In this document: positions 1-9,137 of the stretch, piece by piece | Position numbering within the stretch: position 1 is the first letter of the stretch | Layout: every line of letters begins with the position of its first letter | NCBI GenBank assembly: GCA_963575745.1 | Contig: CAUYUJ010019911.1 | Span: 1 to 20,000, forward strand | DNA length: 20,000 nucleotides | DNA from: Prorocentrum cordatum | Taxonomy: Eukaryota; Sar; Dinophyceae; Prorocentrales; Prorocentraceae | Direction: 5' to 3' | The notes under the pieces: generated by a model | Told to the model about the DNA's origin: nothing | Database searches by the model: none | Seen by the model: the letters and a program-made list of their open reading frames with translations, nothing else | Position numbers and translations under genes: made by a program

Positions 1-660
1 GGAGGAGGAGGAAGCTGGCCTGGCCCTGCGCCTTAGGAGTTTGACCGTGGGTTCGCAGAAGGGGCGTGCACCCCCCCGAGGTGGGGCTAGCAAGATGTCA
101 GCGCTTCGGTCGGTGCGGCTGCGTCGCAGTCGATTGTGTTCAGTCGATTCGGTTCGGTCGGCTGTGGTGTCGCTGCTGTGTCGCTGCGCCCACCTGGGCT
201 GCCTGCGGTCTGTCGGCTTCGGTCGGTTTCGATTTCGCTGTCGGTTCGGGTGGTTTTTGCTTTCGGTTGTCGTGTCGTCGTGGATGGTCTTGTGGAGGAG
301 GCTTGGGGGTTCGTAAAGGTAATGTTGCTCCAAGAAAGCCAGATGTGTAACGGGGTGAGGGGGGGGGGAGGGGGAGGGGGATTTTGGTGCTCATCGCCCT
401 TGCCTGACCTCCCCGAGGGCTGCCGTCGCCACGGTCAGAGCCGTCTCGAAACCCTTGTGTCGGAACGCGATTTAGAAGAGGTTTTTCGGGAGGAGGAGGT
501 CTTTCGGGAGGAGGAGGAGGAGGAGGACGAGGAGGAGGACAAGGATGGAGGTGGAGGGGCAGGAGGACTGGGAGGACGAGGAGGAGACTCTGGAGGAAGT
601 CGACGCAGGATTCCGGATTTCGTGAACACATCCCAGCGGTATTTTTTAAGGTAATCTATG
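1..660. other. Low-complexity GC-rich DNA with GAG-rich tract, no convincing gene
   Basis: The segment opens with a short GGA run and continues with G/T-rich DNA rich in degenerate TCGGT words (about 100-290). A run of G tracts lies at about 354-381. A GAG-rich stretch at 490-600 contains a short duplication of a TTTCGGGAGGAGGAGG word. Open frames exist on both strands, but their translations are mostly Glu, Gly, Ser or Pro runs imposed by the repeats. A weak protein-like end is visible on the plus strand just before a stop near 654. I see no conserved domain and do not call a gene. Confidence 0.6.
490..600 (+). repeat. (GAG)n-type imperfect trinucleotide tract
   Basis: Imperfect GAG/GGA triplets with GAC interruptions. 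This is one of at least seven GAG/CTC tracts in the window (others near 1926, 5774, 8981, 9400, 10970 and 11246). The orientation differs between tracts. Read on the plus strand it gives Glu/Gly-rich peptide, on the minus strand Pro/Ser-rich peptide. Confidence 0.85.
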
Positions 661-885
661 GCTCCAGGCTCCAGAGGCTTGTTTCGGGTCCTAGGGAGAC
701 CAAACATCGATCCGCGGTTGTGCCCCAACGAAGGGGGCAAGATCCCTGGGGCCCACTTCGTGCAAGGAACGTGACGTCGGAGTGATGGCGCAGGAGGGGG
801 ATGGTTAGCCTGGTGTCATGAGCTGACACTTCGCACCCATACTTCTACGACCTTTCGATGTCTCAGGGTGGAATTCAGTGGGGAC

Positions 886-961
886 TATGGGTGTGTGCTG
901 TCGGATGAGGGCCCCCGCTCGAATGGGAGCCCCTCTCGGTGTCCGACAATCCGCACCCATA
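886..961. repeat. Inverted repeat (fold-back), 20-bp arms
   Basis: Left arm 886-905 begins TATGGGTG and ends TGTCGGA. Right arm 942-961 is its reverse complement at 16 of 20 positions, with both outer 8 and inner 7 bases perfect. The 36-bp spacer is itself partly self-complementary (GAGGGC-like and GCCCCTC-like ends). A further ACCCATA word follows immediately and another lies near 834-841. It could be a tiny MITE-like element or a structured RNA; no target-site duplication is obvious. Confidence 0.6.
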
Positions 962-1035
962 CCCATAGCGCCTTCATCTCCCTGCCCTTCCCCATTCTTC
1001 CTTCCATGTAGGTTTGACTGTGTGCTGTTCTTTCA

Positions 1036-1113
1036 TCACTGTGGTTCGCAGACCTCGTGCAAGTTGGGGCCCGATCACTGTGGTTCGCAGACCTCGTGCA
1101 AGTTGGGGCCCGA
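1036..1113 (+). repeat. Perfect 39-bp tandem duplication
   Basis: The 39 bases at 1036-1074 are repeated exactly at 1075-1113, starting TCACTGTGGTTCGCAG. The unit is a multiple of three, so one open plus-strand frame carries a 13-residue repeat (HCGSQTSCKLGPD twice). Perfect identity implies a recent duplication. There is no other sign that the frame is translated. Confidence 0.95.
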
Positions 1114-1379
1114 TTGCCACTATGTAGGCTGCGCGCTCGGAGATCATATCGTTGGCTTCCTGCGAAGCGTGCCTGCCCCCCCTCCTCGAGGCCGTTTGCA
1201 GAGTTGCGCTTGCCGTCGAAGCTGCCCGGGAGTGCGGGGGTGAAGAAGACAACGGGGCCTCAATTTATTCTACTATACATCACCACCCCGTCCCAGGAAA
1301 GAGGAGGGGAAGAGGAGGGTTGAGGAGAGAGGGGGAACGGAGGGGGTGGTGGTGGGGGTGGTGGTGGTGGGTATAATCA

Positions 1380-1860
1380 TGGGGCCTGCCGAAAAAGGAG
1401 GTGGTCCCCGGACCTCCATGACACCGCCGCGCGCGCCCCCGACATCGAAAAGCTGCGCTGCCAGGCAGGGAGCAGGAGCCCAGGACAGGGCCGGCCGAGG
1501 GGCACCCGCGAGCGGCGGCGCAGGGCGGGCACCCACGAGCTGGGGACGGTCGGGCGCGGCCGAGCCAGGCGCCTCGGCGCCGCGGCGTTTGTCAGCCACC
1601 TCGACAGCCCCCGACGCCCGCATGGAGGCCGCCAAGGAGAAGGGCCTCCTCACCTCCCCGTGCTGCACGGGTAGCCGCGGCAGCCCCTCGTGCTGCTCGA
1701 GCACTTTCGAGGTCACGGCGGACGTCTGGGCCGCGGCCATGTCCGAGCGTGCGAGCGTGACCTGCACCAGCGGGAGGTGGATGAACGACCTGCACAGCTC
1801 CACGTACGTACTGAATCCGAGCATGCTTGGCGACCTCTTTGAAGAATTGTCCTGAGCCCG
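1380..1860 (-). CDS. Possible coding exon(s), unidentified protein
   Basis: The minus strand is open from 1971 down to 1273. The part between about 1860 and 1380 reads like ordinary protein rather than repeat, for example a stretch containing VQVTLARSDMAAAQTSAV and, further on, AAQLFDVGGARGG. Codon third positions are almost all G or C. The opposite strand is also open, in a frame sharing the same wobble positions, so base composition alone cannot choose the strand; I prefer minus because the translation is less repetitive. A donor-like GAG|GTGAGG lies inside the minus frame, near 1655, so it may be only partly exonic. The minus-strand ends beyond this part are poly-Gly and Thr/Pro runs. No family recognised. 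Confidence 0.3.
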
Positions 1861-2290
1861 TGTGGCTCCTTTTGGACTAGCCCTGGAGGCAGCGGACCAC
1901 TTGCTGGCAAATACATCATGTAAAACTCCTCCTCCTCCTCCTCCTCCTAAGATCTTTCTCATCACCATCAACTCCTCTTCATCCTCCTCCGCCTCATTCC
2001 ATCTATCTGAGTACTTTTAGCAATTATCGTGTCCCCAGCAGCCCACCCATCACGATTCCCACGCGGCCAGTCGGGAGAAAGGAGGTAGCTACGCATGCAG
2101 CGAACTTGTTGACGTTTCGCGTGCCCTCACCAGCCCATCCAGAAGAGATGTCCCGGCGAGTTGCCTGGATAGTAAGTGTATTAGCCAGCAGTGGCACAAC
2201 GAGTGGAGGCAGCCGGCAAACCGAAGCTCGGGACCAGCCTGAGCAGACCCAGAAGTCAATCATGAATACCTTCGTGGGTCTTTCGATATG
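1861..2290. other. Intergenic, with a (CTC)8 tract
   Basis: A clean CTC run lies at 1926-1948. A plus-strand frame from an ATG at 2148 to a stop at 2309 (54 residues, MSRRVAWIVSVL...) is free of repeats and weakly protein-like. It contains a GTAAGT donor-like word at about 2171. I do not consider it supported as a gene. Confidence 0.4.
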
Positions 2291-2860
2291 GGATGTCTTG
2301 GCAGCTTAGTCTGCAAGCATCGCCCCCCCCTGGGGCCATTTTGGGGGCCTTTTGGGCTTCCTTGGGACCCTCGTGGGGCTCTCTTTGAGCTCTCTTGGGA
2401 GCTTTTGAGATCCCATTCGGGTCATCTTGGAAGATATCGCCAACAGAAAACGGGTGGCGGATTCAATTACGTCCCCCCCCCTTCGGAGACCGAAGCATCG
2501 CCTCTTGGGGCCCTCTTGGGGCGCTCTTGGGGCGTTCTTGGACGCTTTCGGGATCGTCGTGGGTCCTTCATGGGCCCATTATGGGGCGGGTAATCTTGGA
2601 GCCGTCTTGAGGCCTCGAAGCCCATCGAAAGTCAAAAGGCGATAACGCATGACTCATTGATTTCCTTTACGGTTTTGTCGGGCTTTACCCTCTCGGGGGC
2701 ATCCTCGGAGGCTCCGTGCCCGCTTGGAGCTTTCACGTGGCGTTGGATGCATGTTGGAGGCCATCTTGAGCCAGTTTGGGCCATCTTGTGCCATCTTGGA
2801 GGCCTTCTTGGGGCGGTCCGATGCCCTCTTGGGGCCCTCTTGGGCAATCTTCGACGCCCT
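2290..2860 (+). repeat. Degenerate short-word array (CTTGGGGCC / GCCATCTTGG)
   Basis: Variants of a 10-12-bp word, such as CCCTCTTGGGG and GCCATCTTGG, recur through the segment. They are densest at about 2320-2410, 2500-2600 and 2755-2860. The minus-strand translation gives a repeated charged/Trp motif (for example SKMAQDGPNWLKMA). Such peptides are familiar from uncharacterised predicted proteins of algae, but here they look like translated minisatellite. I see no start, stop or splice logic that would make it a gene. Confidence 0.65.
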
Positions 2861-3057
2861 AACCCCTCGGCCTCCCCAGTTCACATCCAGGGGAGTGGGT
2901 GGGGGCAGGGGTAAACCCCTTCCCAAGCGGAAAGAATGGGGTTGGACGAACGACCTCGCTAAACCACCTACGCCAAGAGGGCTGGCGGGACTAAAAGGGC
3001 AAACGCTGCGTTGATGCTCCCTGGGTTTGCTCCAGTCCCTCCTCCCCCTCCCCCCCC

Positions 3058-5515
3058 GACGACGACGGAGACAGGCATCGACGACGGACATCGACGACGA
3101 CGACGAAGACAGTCAGACAGACATCGACGACGACGACGACGAAGACGGACATCGACATTGACGCCGACGGACTTCGACGACGAAGACGACGACGAAGGCA
3201 GAAATCGACAACGACGACGATGACGAAGACATTCATTCACGGCGACTACAACGGCGACGGACATTGACAACGAAGACGACGAAGACGCCGTCGTCGACGA
3301 CGGTGACGACGGACATCGACGACAGACGTCGACGACAACGAAGACAGACATCGACGACGATGAAGACGCGACGACGACGACGACGGCGAGGACCGCGACG
3401 GCCTCTTCGTCGACGACGATGACGGCGACGCCGCAGACAGAAATCGACGACGATGAAGACAGACATCTACGACGACGACGAAGACGACGGACATTGACGA
3501 CCACGGCGACGAAGACGCCATCGTAGTCGTCGGCGACGGAGATCCACGACGACGAAGACGACGAAGAAGACAGACATCGACGACGACGAAGACAGACAAA
3601 CATCGACGACGACAACGGATATCGACGACGACGACGGCAGCGACGAAGACGCCGTCGTCTTTGGTCGTCGTCGACGACGCGACGAAGACAGACACCGCCG
3701 GCGACTACGAAGACAGGCATCGACGACGTCGACGAAGGCAGGCATCGGCGACGACGACCACGACGACGACGAGGACGACGATGGCGACGGCAAAGACGAC
3801 CACAACCACGACCACGGAGGCGCCTTTGTCGGCGACGACGACGACGAAGACAGACACCGCCGACGAACACGAAGACAGGCATCGTCGACGACGACGACGG
3901 ACATCGACGACGACGACGACCACGACGATGATGACGCCGACGACGACCACAACGACGACGACGACGATCACGACGGCGAAGACGATGGCAACGGCGAACA
4001 CGACCACGACCACGACGACGAAGACGCCGTCGGCGTCGACGACGATGACGACGACGACGAAGACGACGCCGCCGACGACGACGAAGACGCCGTCGACAAC
4101 GACGACGACGGACATCGACGACGACGACGACCACGACGACGACGATGATGACCAAGACCACGATGATCACAACGACGACGACGATGGAGATGGCGAGGAC
4201 GACGACGCGCACGACGACGAAGATGCTGTCGTCGTCGACGATGATGACGACGACGGAGACAGGCATCGACGACGATGACGAAGACAGGCATCGACGACGA
4301 CGACGACGGACATCGACGACGACGACCACGCCGACGACGATGACGATGGCGACGGCGAAGACGACGACGACCACGACGAAGAGAACAGACACCGTCGTCG
4401 ATGACGACGACGGAGATCGACGACGACGACCGCGACGACCACAAAAGCGACGACCACAACGATCACGACGACGACGATGATGGCGACAGCGAAGACGGCG
4501 ACGATCACGACGACGAAGGCGCCGTTGTCGACGACGAGTACGAAGATATCCACGACGACGAAGACGACGGACATGGAGGACGACCACGACGACGAAGACG
4601 CTGCCGTCGTCGTCAACGACGATGGCGAGACGAAGACAGTCACCGCCGGCGACGACGAAGACAGGCATCGACGACGACGACGACGACGGACACCGACGAC
4701 GACGACGAGCACGACGACGACGATGACGACGACGACCACAACGACGACGACGACGATGGCGACGAACACGTCGACGGCGTGCGACAATGACTAGGACAGA
4801 TATCGACGACGTCCAAGACAGGCATCTATGACGACGGCGACGACGACAGACATCGACCACGACGACGACCGCGACGTCGACGACGATAACGACGACGACG
4901 ATAACGACGACGACGACGACATCGACGACGACGATAATGGCGACGGCGAAGACGCAGTTGTCGACGACGACGACGAAGACAGGCATCGACGACGTCGACG
5001 AAGACAGGCATCGACGACGAGGACGACGGACATCGTCGACGACCACGCCGACGACGACAATCACGACGACGAAGACAGACACCGTCGTCGACGACGATGA
5101 CGACAACGAAGAAAGACACCGCCGACGACGAAGACAGGCATCGACGATGACGACGACGACGGCTATCGACGACGACGATGGTGATGGCGAAGACGAGGAC
5201 GACCACGACGACCAAGACGCCGTCGTCGCCGTCGACGGCAACGACGAAGACAGGCATCGACCACGATGACGAAGACAGGCATCGACGACGACGACGACGA
5301 CCACGACGTCGACGACTGCGACGGCGACGACGACCGCAACGACGACGACGATGGCGACAGCGAAGGCGATGGCGAAGATGACGACGACCACGACGACGAA
5401 GACGCCGTCGTCGTCGACGATATAACGACGACGAAGTCAGACATCGACGGCGATGACGAATGCAGAGATCGACCGTGACGACGACGGACAAGCATCGACG
5501 ACGACCACGACGACG
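3058..5515 (+). repeat. Long imperfect (GAC)n array with embedded 23-25-bp word
   Basis: About 2.46 kb built almost entirely of GAC/CGA/ACG triplets with single-base variants (GCC, AAC, GAT, AAG). Superimposed is a longer word, GAAGACAGGCATCGACGACG, with about a dozen AGGCATC occurrences (near 3073, 3715, 3740, 3873, 4260, 4284, 4665, 4822, 4980, 5005, 5130, 5253, 5276). Close pairs are spaced 23-25 bp. Because GAC-type triplets and their complements contain no stop codon, long open frames occur on both strands, including one of about 807 codons on the minus strand. Their Val/Arg/Ser/Asp/Thr runs are composition artefacts. Confidence 0.95.
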
Positions 5516-5608
5516 ACCCCCTGGCAAGCCCCCCCAGGCAAGGTACAGGCGGCGCAGCCGTCGCAGGCGGACCGCGCGGCCCGCCGCCCCGCGCTCGCGC
5601 CTGCTTGA
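5516..5608. other. Spacer between opposite-sense triplet arrays
   Basis: About 95 bp of non-repetitive GC-rich DNA separates the GAC array from the GTC block. It contains CCCCCTGG and CCCCCCCAGG words. If the flanking arrays paired, this would be the loop. Confidence 0.5.
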
Positions 5609-5775
5609 CGTCGGTTTTTGTCGTCGCGCCGTCGTTGTGGTCCGTCGCCGCCGTCGTCGTCGTCGTCGTGGTCGTCGTCGCCGTTGTCGTCGTCCGTCGT
5701 TCGTCTTCCGCTGTCCGTTGTCCGTTGTGCGGCGTCCGGCGTCCGTCGTCTATCGTTCGTCGCCGCTGTCGTCGG
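5609..5775 (+). repeat. (GTC)n block, complementary sense to the upstream GAC array
   Basis: Imperfect GTC/CGT triplets, changing after 5700 into GTCCGTTGTCCG- and GCGTCCGGCGTCCG-like words. The sense is the reverse complement of the 3058-5515 array, so the two form an inverted arrangement around a short spacer. Confidence 0.85.
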
Positions 5776-5875
5776 AGGAGGGTGAGGGGGAGGATGGAGG
5801 AGAGGGTGATGGGGAGGAGGAGGAGGAGGAGGAGGAAGAGGAGGAGGAGGAGGAGGAGGAGGAGGAGGAGGAGGG
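5774..5875 (+). repeat. (GGA)n tract
   Basis: Nearly pure GGA/GAG triplets with a few AAG and GTG interruptions. It directly abuts the GTC block, so three different triplet motifs succeed each other here. It is followed by purine-rich and then pyrimidine-rich DNA up to about 5985. Confidence 0.9.
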
Positions 5876-6001
5876 CGAAGAGGGACGGGCTAAGAGGGCG
5901 AGAGGGCACGGGAGGCGGAGAAGGGTGAAGGGGGTCCCTTTCCCTCCTGCGCTTCGTCCTCCGCCTCCTCCTTCTCTCGGAGAAGAAGGTGGCGTCAATA
6001 C

Positions 6002-6104
6002 ACTTTCGGAGGACCGCGCAGATTTCTTGGATCGGCGCTGGACCCCTCTCCCCGGCCCGCGGAGCGCGCCAGGGCCGACGCCCCCGCCAGGGTCCTCCGA
6101 AAGT
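6002..6104. repeat. Fold-back element (14-bp perfect terminal arms), family member 1
   Basis: ACTTTCGGAGGACC at 6002-6015 is perfectly complementary to GGTCCTCCGAAAGT at 6091-6104. The inner part of the left side, GCGCAGATTTCTTGGATCGG (6016-6035), closely matches the arm of the fold-back at 12101-12213, so the two are related. No transposase is visible; this would be a non-autonomous, MITE-like element. Target-site duplication was not identified. Confidence 0.6.
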
Positions 6105-6146
6105 TTGTGTCTGAGCCGTTTTTTGTTCCCGTATTCCCCCTCCCAG

Positions 6147-6285
6147 ATCCCATTGGATTTCGTATCATTACTCAGCTCCCTGGCGGCCGTTCGGGATGAT
6201 CCGGGCGCCCCTGGCGCGCTCTGGGCGAGGCGCAGCCGCTGGAAGGCATCCCGAGGCTGGAAGACCGCCCAGAACCGACGAAAAT
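6147..6285 (+). CDS. Possible exon after strong 3' splice site
   Basis: A classical 3' splice signal precedes it: a T/C-rich tract at about 6119-6144 ending in CCCAG at 6146. The frame that follows reads IPLDFVSLLSSLAAVRDDPG and then a basic Arg/Trp-rich stretch. The 3' end is unclear. A GT at 6286 is phase-incompatible with the next candidate exon, so either another donor is used or this is not part of the same transcript. No family recognised. Confidence 0.25.
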
Positions 6286-6324
6286 GTCCGAAAGTCTTGA
6301 ACCTCGGCCCCTCCCCTCCGCGAG

Positions 6325-6503
6325 CTGGACCTGGGTCACATCATCAAGATCACGACTGGGGCCCTGGACCCTACCTTTCGGTTTGCATTTGCCGAGCCAG
6401 ATCGATCTGTGGTGGTCCAGGGGCCCGTTGCGAAATTGTTCGAGGCGAAGATCTCCACGTGTGCATCTCCTTTCCTGGCCCTTCCCTCTGGGAGTGTCTG
6501 GCT
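6325..6503 (+). CDS. Probable internal exon, unidentified protein
   Basis: The frame starts after a CG-rich pyrimidine tract ending in CGAG (6324). It runs LDLGHIIKITTGALDPTFRF, then a stretch containing AFAEPDRSVVVQGPVAKLF, and ends ...LPSGSVW. It meets a GTGAGT donor at 6504, one codon before an in-frame TGA at 6505-6507; an upstream in-frame TGA sits at 6298-6300. An open, balanced-composition peptide that ends exactly at a consensus donor is what an internal exon looks like. The mixed alpha/beta-like composition and absence of repeats set it apart from surrounding DNA. I cannot assign a family. The downstream partner exon was not found; the pyrimidine-rich tract after it may be intron. 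It could instead be an exon remnant. Confidence 0.4.
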
Positions 6504-6539
6504 GTGAGTGTCTGGGTGTGAGTGAGAGTCGGAGGACCG

Positions 6540-6610
6540 GTACGAGGACGACGACGACGACGGCGGTGGCGGCGGCGGCGGCTACGACGAGGGACAGCGA
6601 CGACTACGAC
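6540..6610 (+). repeat. Short (ACG/GCG)n triplet tract
   Basis: A brief GAC/GGC triplet stretch, related in composition to the 3-5.5-kb array, lying in the presumed intron after the 6325-6503 exon. Confidence 0.7.
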
Positions 6611-6639
6611 AACAACTCACAAACAGGTGGTGAGCAGGT

Positions 6640-6996
6640 CCCTCCCCTCTCCTTCCTCTTCCTCCTCGTCGAGCCCCCTCCCTACTCTTCCTCTTTCTTC
6701 CCTTTTCCCTACTCGTGGGTCTGCCTCCTTCTTCCTCGTCGTCTCCCAACCCCTCTGGCAGTCGTCCTTCTCCCTCCTCCTCCTGCGTCCTCCTTCTTCC
6801 TCTTCCTCGCCCTCCTCCTCCGTCCTCCCTCCTTTCTGGCAGGTGCCCCCCCCTCTTTTCTGGCGGCCCCATCCCCTCTCCTTCCCCCTCCTCCTCGCCG
6901 TAGCCCCTCCGCTCTCTTCCTCCCTCCTCCCCTCTCCCTCGCCCTGGGTCTCCCCAGTTCCTTCTCCGTCCTCCCTTCTCCTCCCCGGCGGCCGTC
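6640..6996 (+). repeat. Long polypyrimidine (CT-rich) tract
   Basis: About 350 bp consisting mostly of C and T on the plus strand, with sparse G and very few A. CTTCCTC and CTCCTC words recur. It contains acceptor-like endings (TTTCTGGCAG near 6841; TCTCCCCAG near 6956), so it may be intronic. A homopurine/homopyrimidine tract of this length can also adopt triplex DNA. Confidence 0.75.
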
Positions 6997-7019
6997 CTAT
7001 TTTCTTACGTCGAGATGAC

Positions 7020-8860
7020 CATGGGGCTCAGACTGGACAGGAGTGTGACATGCAAAGCGAGCGCCTCGCTCGAGCCATCCCCACAGTCGCGGAGCGAACC
7101 GGCGAGTGTCCTGCCCCTTGCCGGCTCCCACTTGGGGGGCTGCAGCTGGCGCCTCGCTCGAGACATCCTCACCATCTGCTTTTTGGCCGCTCCTCAGAAT
7201 CTGCTCCCTGGGAGCTTCCCCCTTGGGGTTCTAAAGCCAGCGCCTCGCTCACCACATCCTCTTCGCATCTTCACAGTCTGCTTCGAAAGTGGGGAAGTGG
7301 GCGGGCCAAAACAGGCACACCGCCTGAGGCATCCAAACAATCTGGGCTCGAACGGGCCCTGGCGGCTCCCCCTTTGAGGGCTAAATCAAGCCAGCGCCTC
7401 GTTTGAGACAGCCTCACAATCCGTTCTGAAAGCAGAGGAGTCTGGGCCACCAAACAGGTATAAGACGCTTGAGACATCCCCACAATCTGCCTGGAAAGCA
7501 GAGGAATCTGGGCCACCAAAGAGGCACATCGCTTGAGACATCCCCACAAACTGTTTTGAAAACACTACCAAACAGGCAAACCGCTTAAGACATCCCGGCG
7601 ATCTGGGCGCGAATGGGGCCGTGCAATCAACCCTGGCGGCTCCCACTTGGGGTGTTGAAACCAGCAAATCGGTTGGGACATCTGCACAATCTGTTTCGAC
7701 GCAAGTCCAAGCAACCAAACAGGCAAACCGCGTGAGGCATCCCCACGATCTGGGCCCGGACCGGGGCCTGGCAACCACCCCTGGCGGCTCTCCCCTGGGG
7801 TGCTGAAGCCAACAATTGGCTGAGACATCCTCACGCGTCTGCCTTGAAAGCAGACTCGTCCAAGCAACCAAACAGGCAAACCACATGAGACATCCCCACA
7901 ATCTGGGCGCGAACAGGGCCGTGCAACCACCCCTGGCGGCTCCCCCCTGGAGTGCTGAAGCCAGCAAAACGGCTGAGACGTCCTGACGATCCGTTCTGCA
8001 ATCAGACGAGGTCAAGCAACCAAACAGGCAAACCGCGTGAGACATCCCCACGACCTGGGGCCGTGCAACCATCCCTGTCGGCTCCCCCTTGGGGTGCTGA
8101 AGCCAACAATTGGCTGAGACATCCTCACGCGTCTGCCTTGAAAACAGAAAAATCCAGACAACCAAGCCGGCAAACTGTTTGAGACATCCCGACGATCTGG
8201 GCGCGTACGTGGCCGTGCAACCACCCCTGGCGGCTCCCACTTAGAGCGCTGAACCCAGAACATCGGTTGAGATATCTCGAACAGAGCAAGCAAGTCCAAG
8301 CAACCAAACAGGCAAGCCGCCTGAAGCTCTCCAGCAAACTGGGTGCGGCCAGGGCCGTGCAACCACCCCTGGCGGCTCCCTCTTGCGGTGTTGAAGACAG
8401 CACATCGGCTGAGACATCCTCACGCACCAGCTTGGAGTCCAAGCAGCCAAACAGGCAGCCCGCCTGAGACGCCTCCCCGCCTGAGACGCCTCCGCAAACT
8501 GTTCTGAAAGCGCCACCGAGCAGGCAAACCTCCTGAGACATCGCCACAGTCGGGGCGCGCACAGGGCCGTGCCATCACCCCTTGCGGCTCCCTCTTGGGG
8601 TGTCGAAGACAGCGAATCGGCTGAGGCATCCTCACGCATCTGTATTGACTGCAGCCAAGTCCAGGCAACCAAACAGGCAAAGTGCTTAAGATATCCCCAC
8701 AAACTGTTTTGAAAGTGCCACGAAAAGGCAGACCGCCTGAGACATCCTCGCAATCTGGGCGCGTACGGGGCCGTGCAGCCACCCCTTGCGGCTCCCCCTT
8801 GGGGTGCTGACGCCAGCGCATCAACTGAGACAGCCTCACAACCTGCAACTCTGAGTGCGA
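7020..8860 (+). repeat. Composite satellite of two alternating modules
   Basis: Module B carries CTGGCGGCTCCCCCTTGGGG and recurs with anchors at 7361, 7635, 7783, 7935, 8077, 8229, 8371, 8583 and 8787, plus diverged copies near 7121 and 7217. Between B modules lie CCAAGCAACCAAACAGGCAA and GAGACATCCCCACAATCTG words. Basic spacing is 142-152 bp; longer intervals (274, 212, 204 bp) contain extra copies of a roughly 64-bp module (for example at about 7405-7590 and 8460-8550). Spacings are not multiples of three, so the long minus-strand open frames rotate through the array and are not a conserved protein. No transposon termini are visible. Confidence 0.9.
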
Positions 8861-8939
8861 GTGCGTCGCAAGGCCAAGTGCGAGTGAGGCTGATTGTGAG
8901 TGTACCTGCGTCTGAGTGTGAGTAAATCTGAGAATGAGT

Positions 8940-9137
8940 GAGTCTGAGTGCGAGTGAGTCTGAGTATTCGTGAGTCTGAATGAGGAGGAGGAGAAGGAGG
9001 AGGAGGAGGAGGAGGAGGAGGAGGAGGAGGAGCATGTCAGTGAAAATGAATGTGAATGAGTCTGGGCATGAGTGAGTCTGAGTATCACTGAGTCTGAGCG
9101 CGAGTGAGTCTGGGTGTGAGCGAGTCCGAGTGAGGAA
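8940..9137 (+). repeat. 16-bp minisatellite GAGTCTGAGTGYGAGT with GAG insertion
   Basis: Exact 16-bp register at 8940, 8956 and 8972, then again at 9058, 9074, 9090, 9106 and 9122. Less regular relatives extend back to about 8845. The two halves are separated by a (GAG)n run (about 8981-9031) and a short spacer. The minus-strand translation gives HTQTHS-like repeats, which is an artefact. Confidence 0.9.

Larger units (their letters stand above)
661..1380. other. Intergenic stretch with fold-back and short tandem duplication
   Basis: No coding sequence with convincing composition was seen. The stretch holds an inverted repeat (886-961), a perfect 39-bp tandem duplication (1036-1113) and, at about 1344-1371, a GGTGG-rich run that could form a G-quadruplex. 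Short open frames here do not look like proteins. Confidence 0.5.

Noticed and set aside
2148-2309. Small 54-residue frame with an internal GTAAGT
   Set aside because: Weakly protein-like but without start context, homologous copy or splice partner. Left as an observation only.
2968-5391. An 807-codon minus-strand open frame rich in Val, Arg and Ser
   Set aside because: It covers the GAC/GTC array. Triplets of this type contain no stop codon on either strand, several frames are open, and the translation is homopolymer-like. Composition artefact.
3030-5520. CRISPR array
   Set aside because: The repeated AGGCATCGACGAC word is spaced irregularly and the sequence between copies is itself the same triplet repeat, not unique spacers.
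7386-8240. Long minus-strand open frames with a repeated CLFGCLD / ARGGCTA-like peptide
   Set aside because: The underlying satellite has 142-152-bp spacing, mostly not a multiple of three, so the same DNA is read in rotating frames. No constraint on a single frame is visible.
7020-8860. CRISPR-like or tRNA-like repeat structure in the satellite
   Set aside because: Repeats and intervening sequence are both conserved between units, and no cloverleaf or spacer diversity is present.
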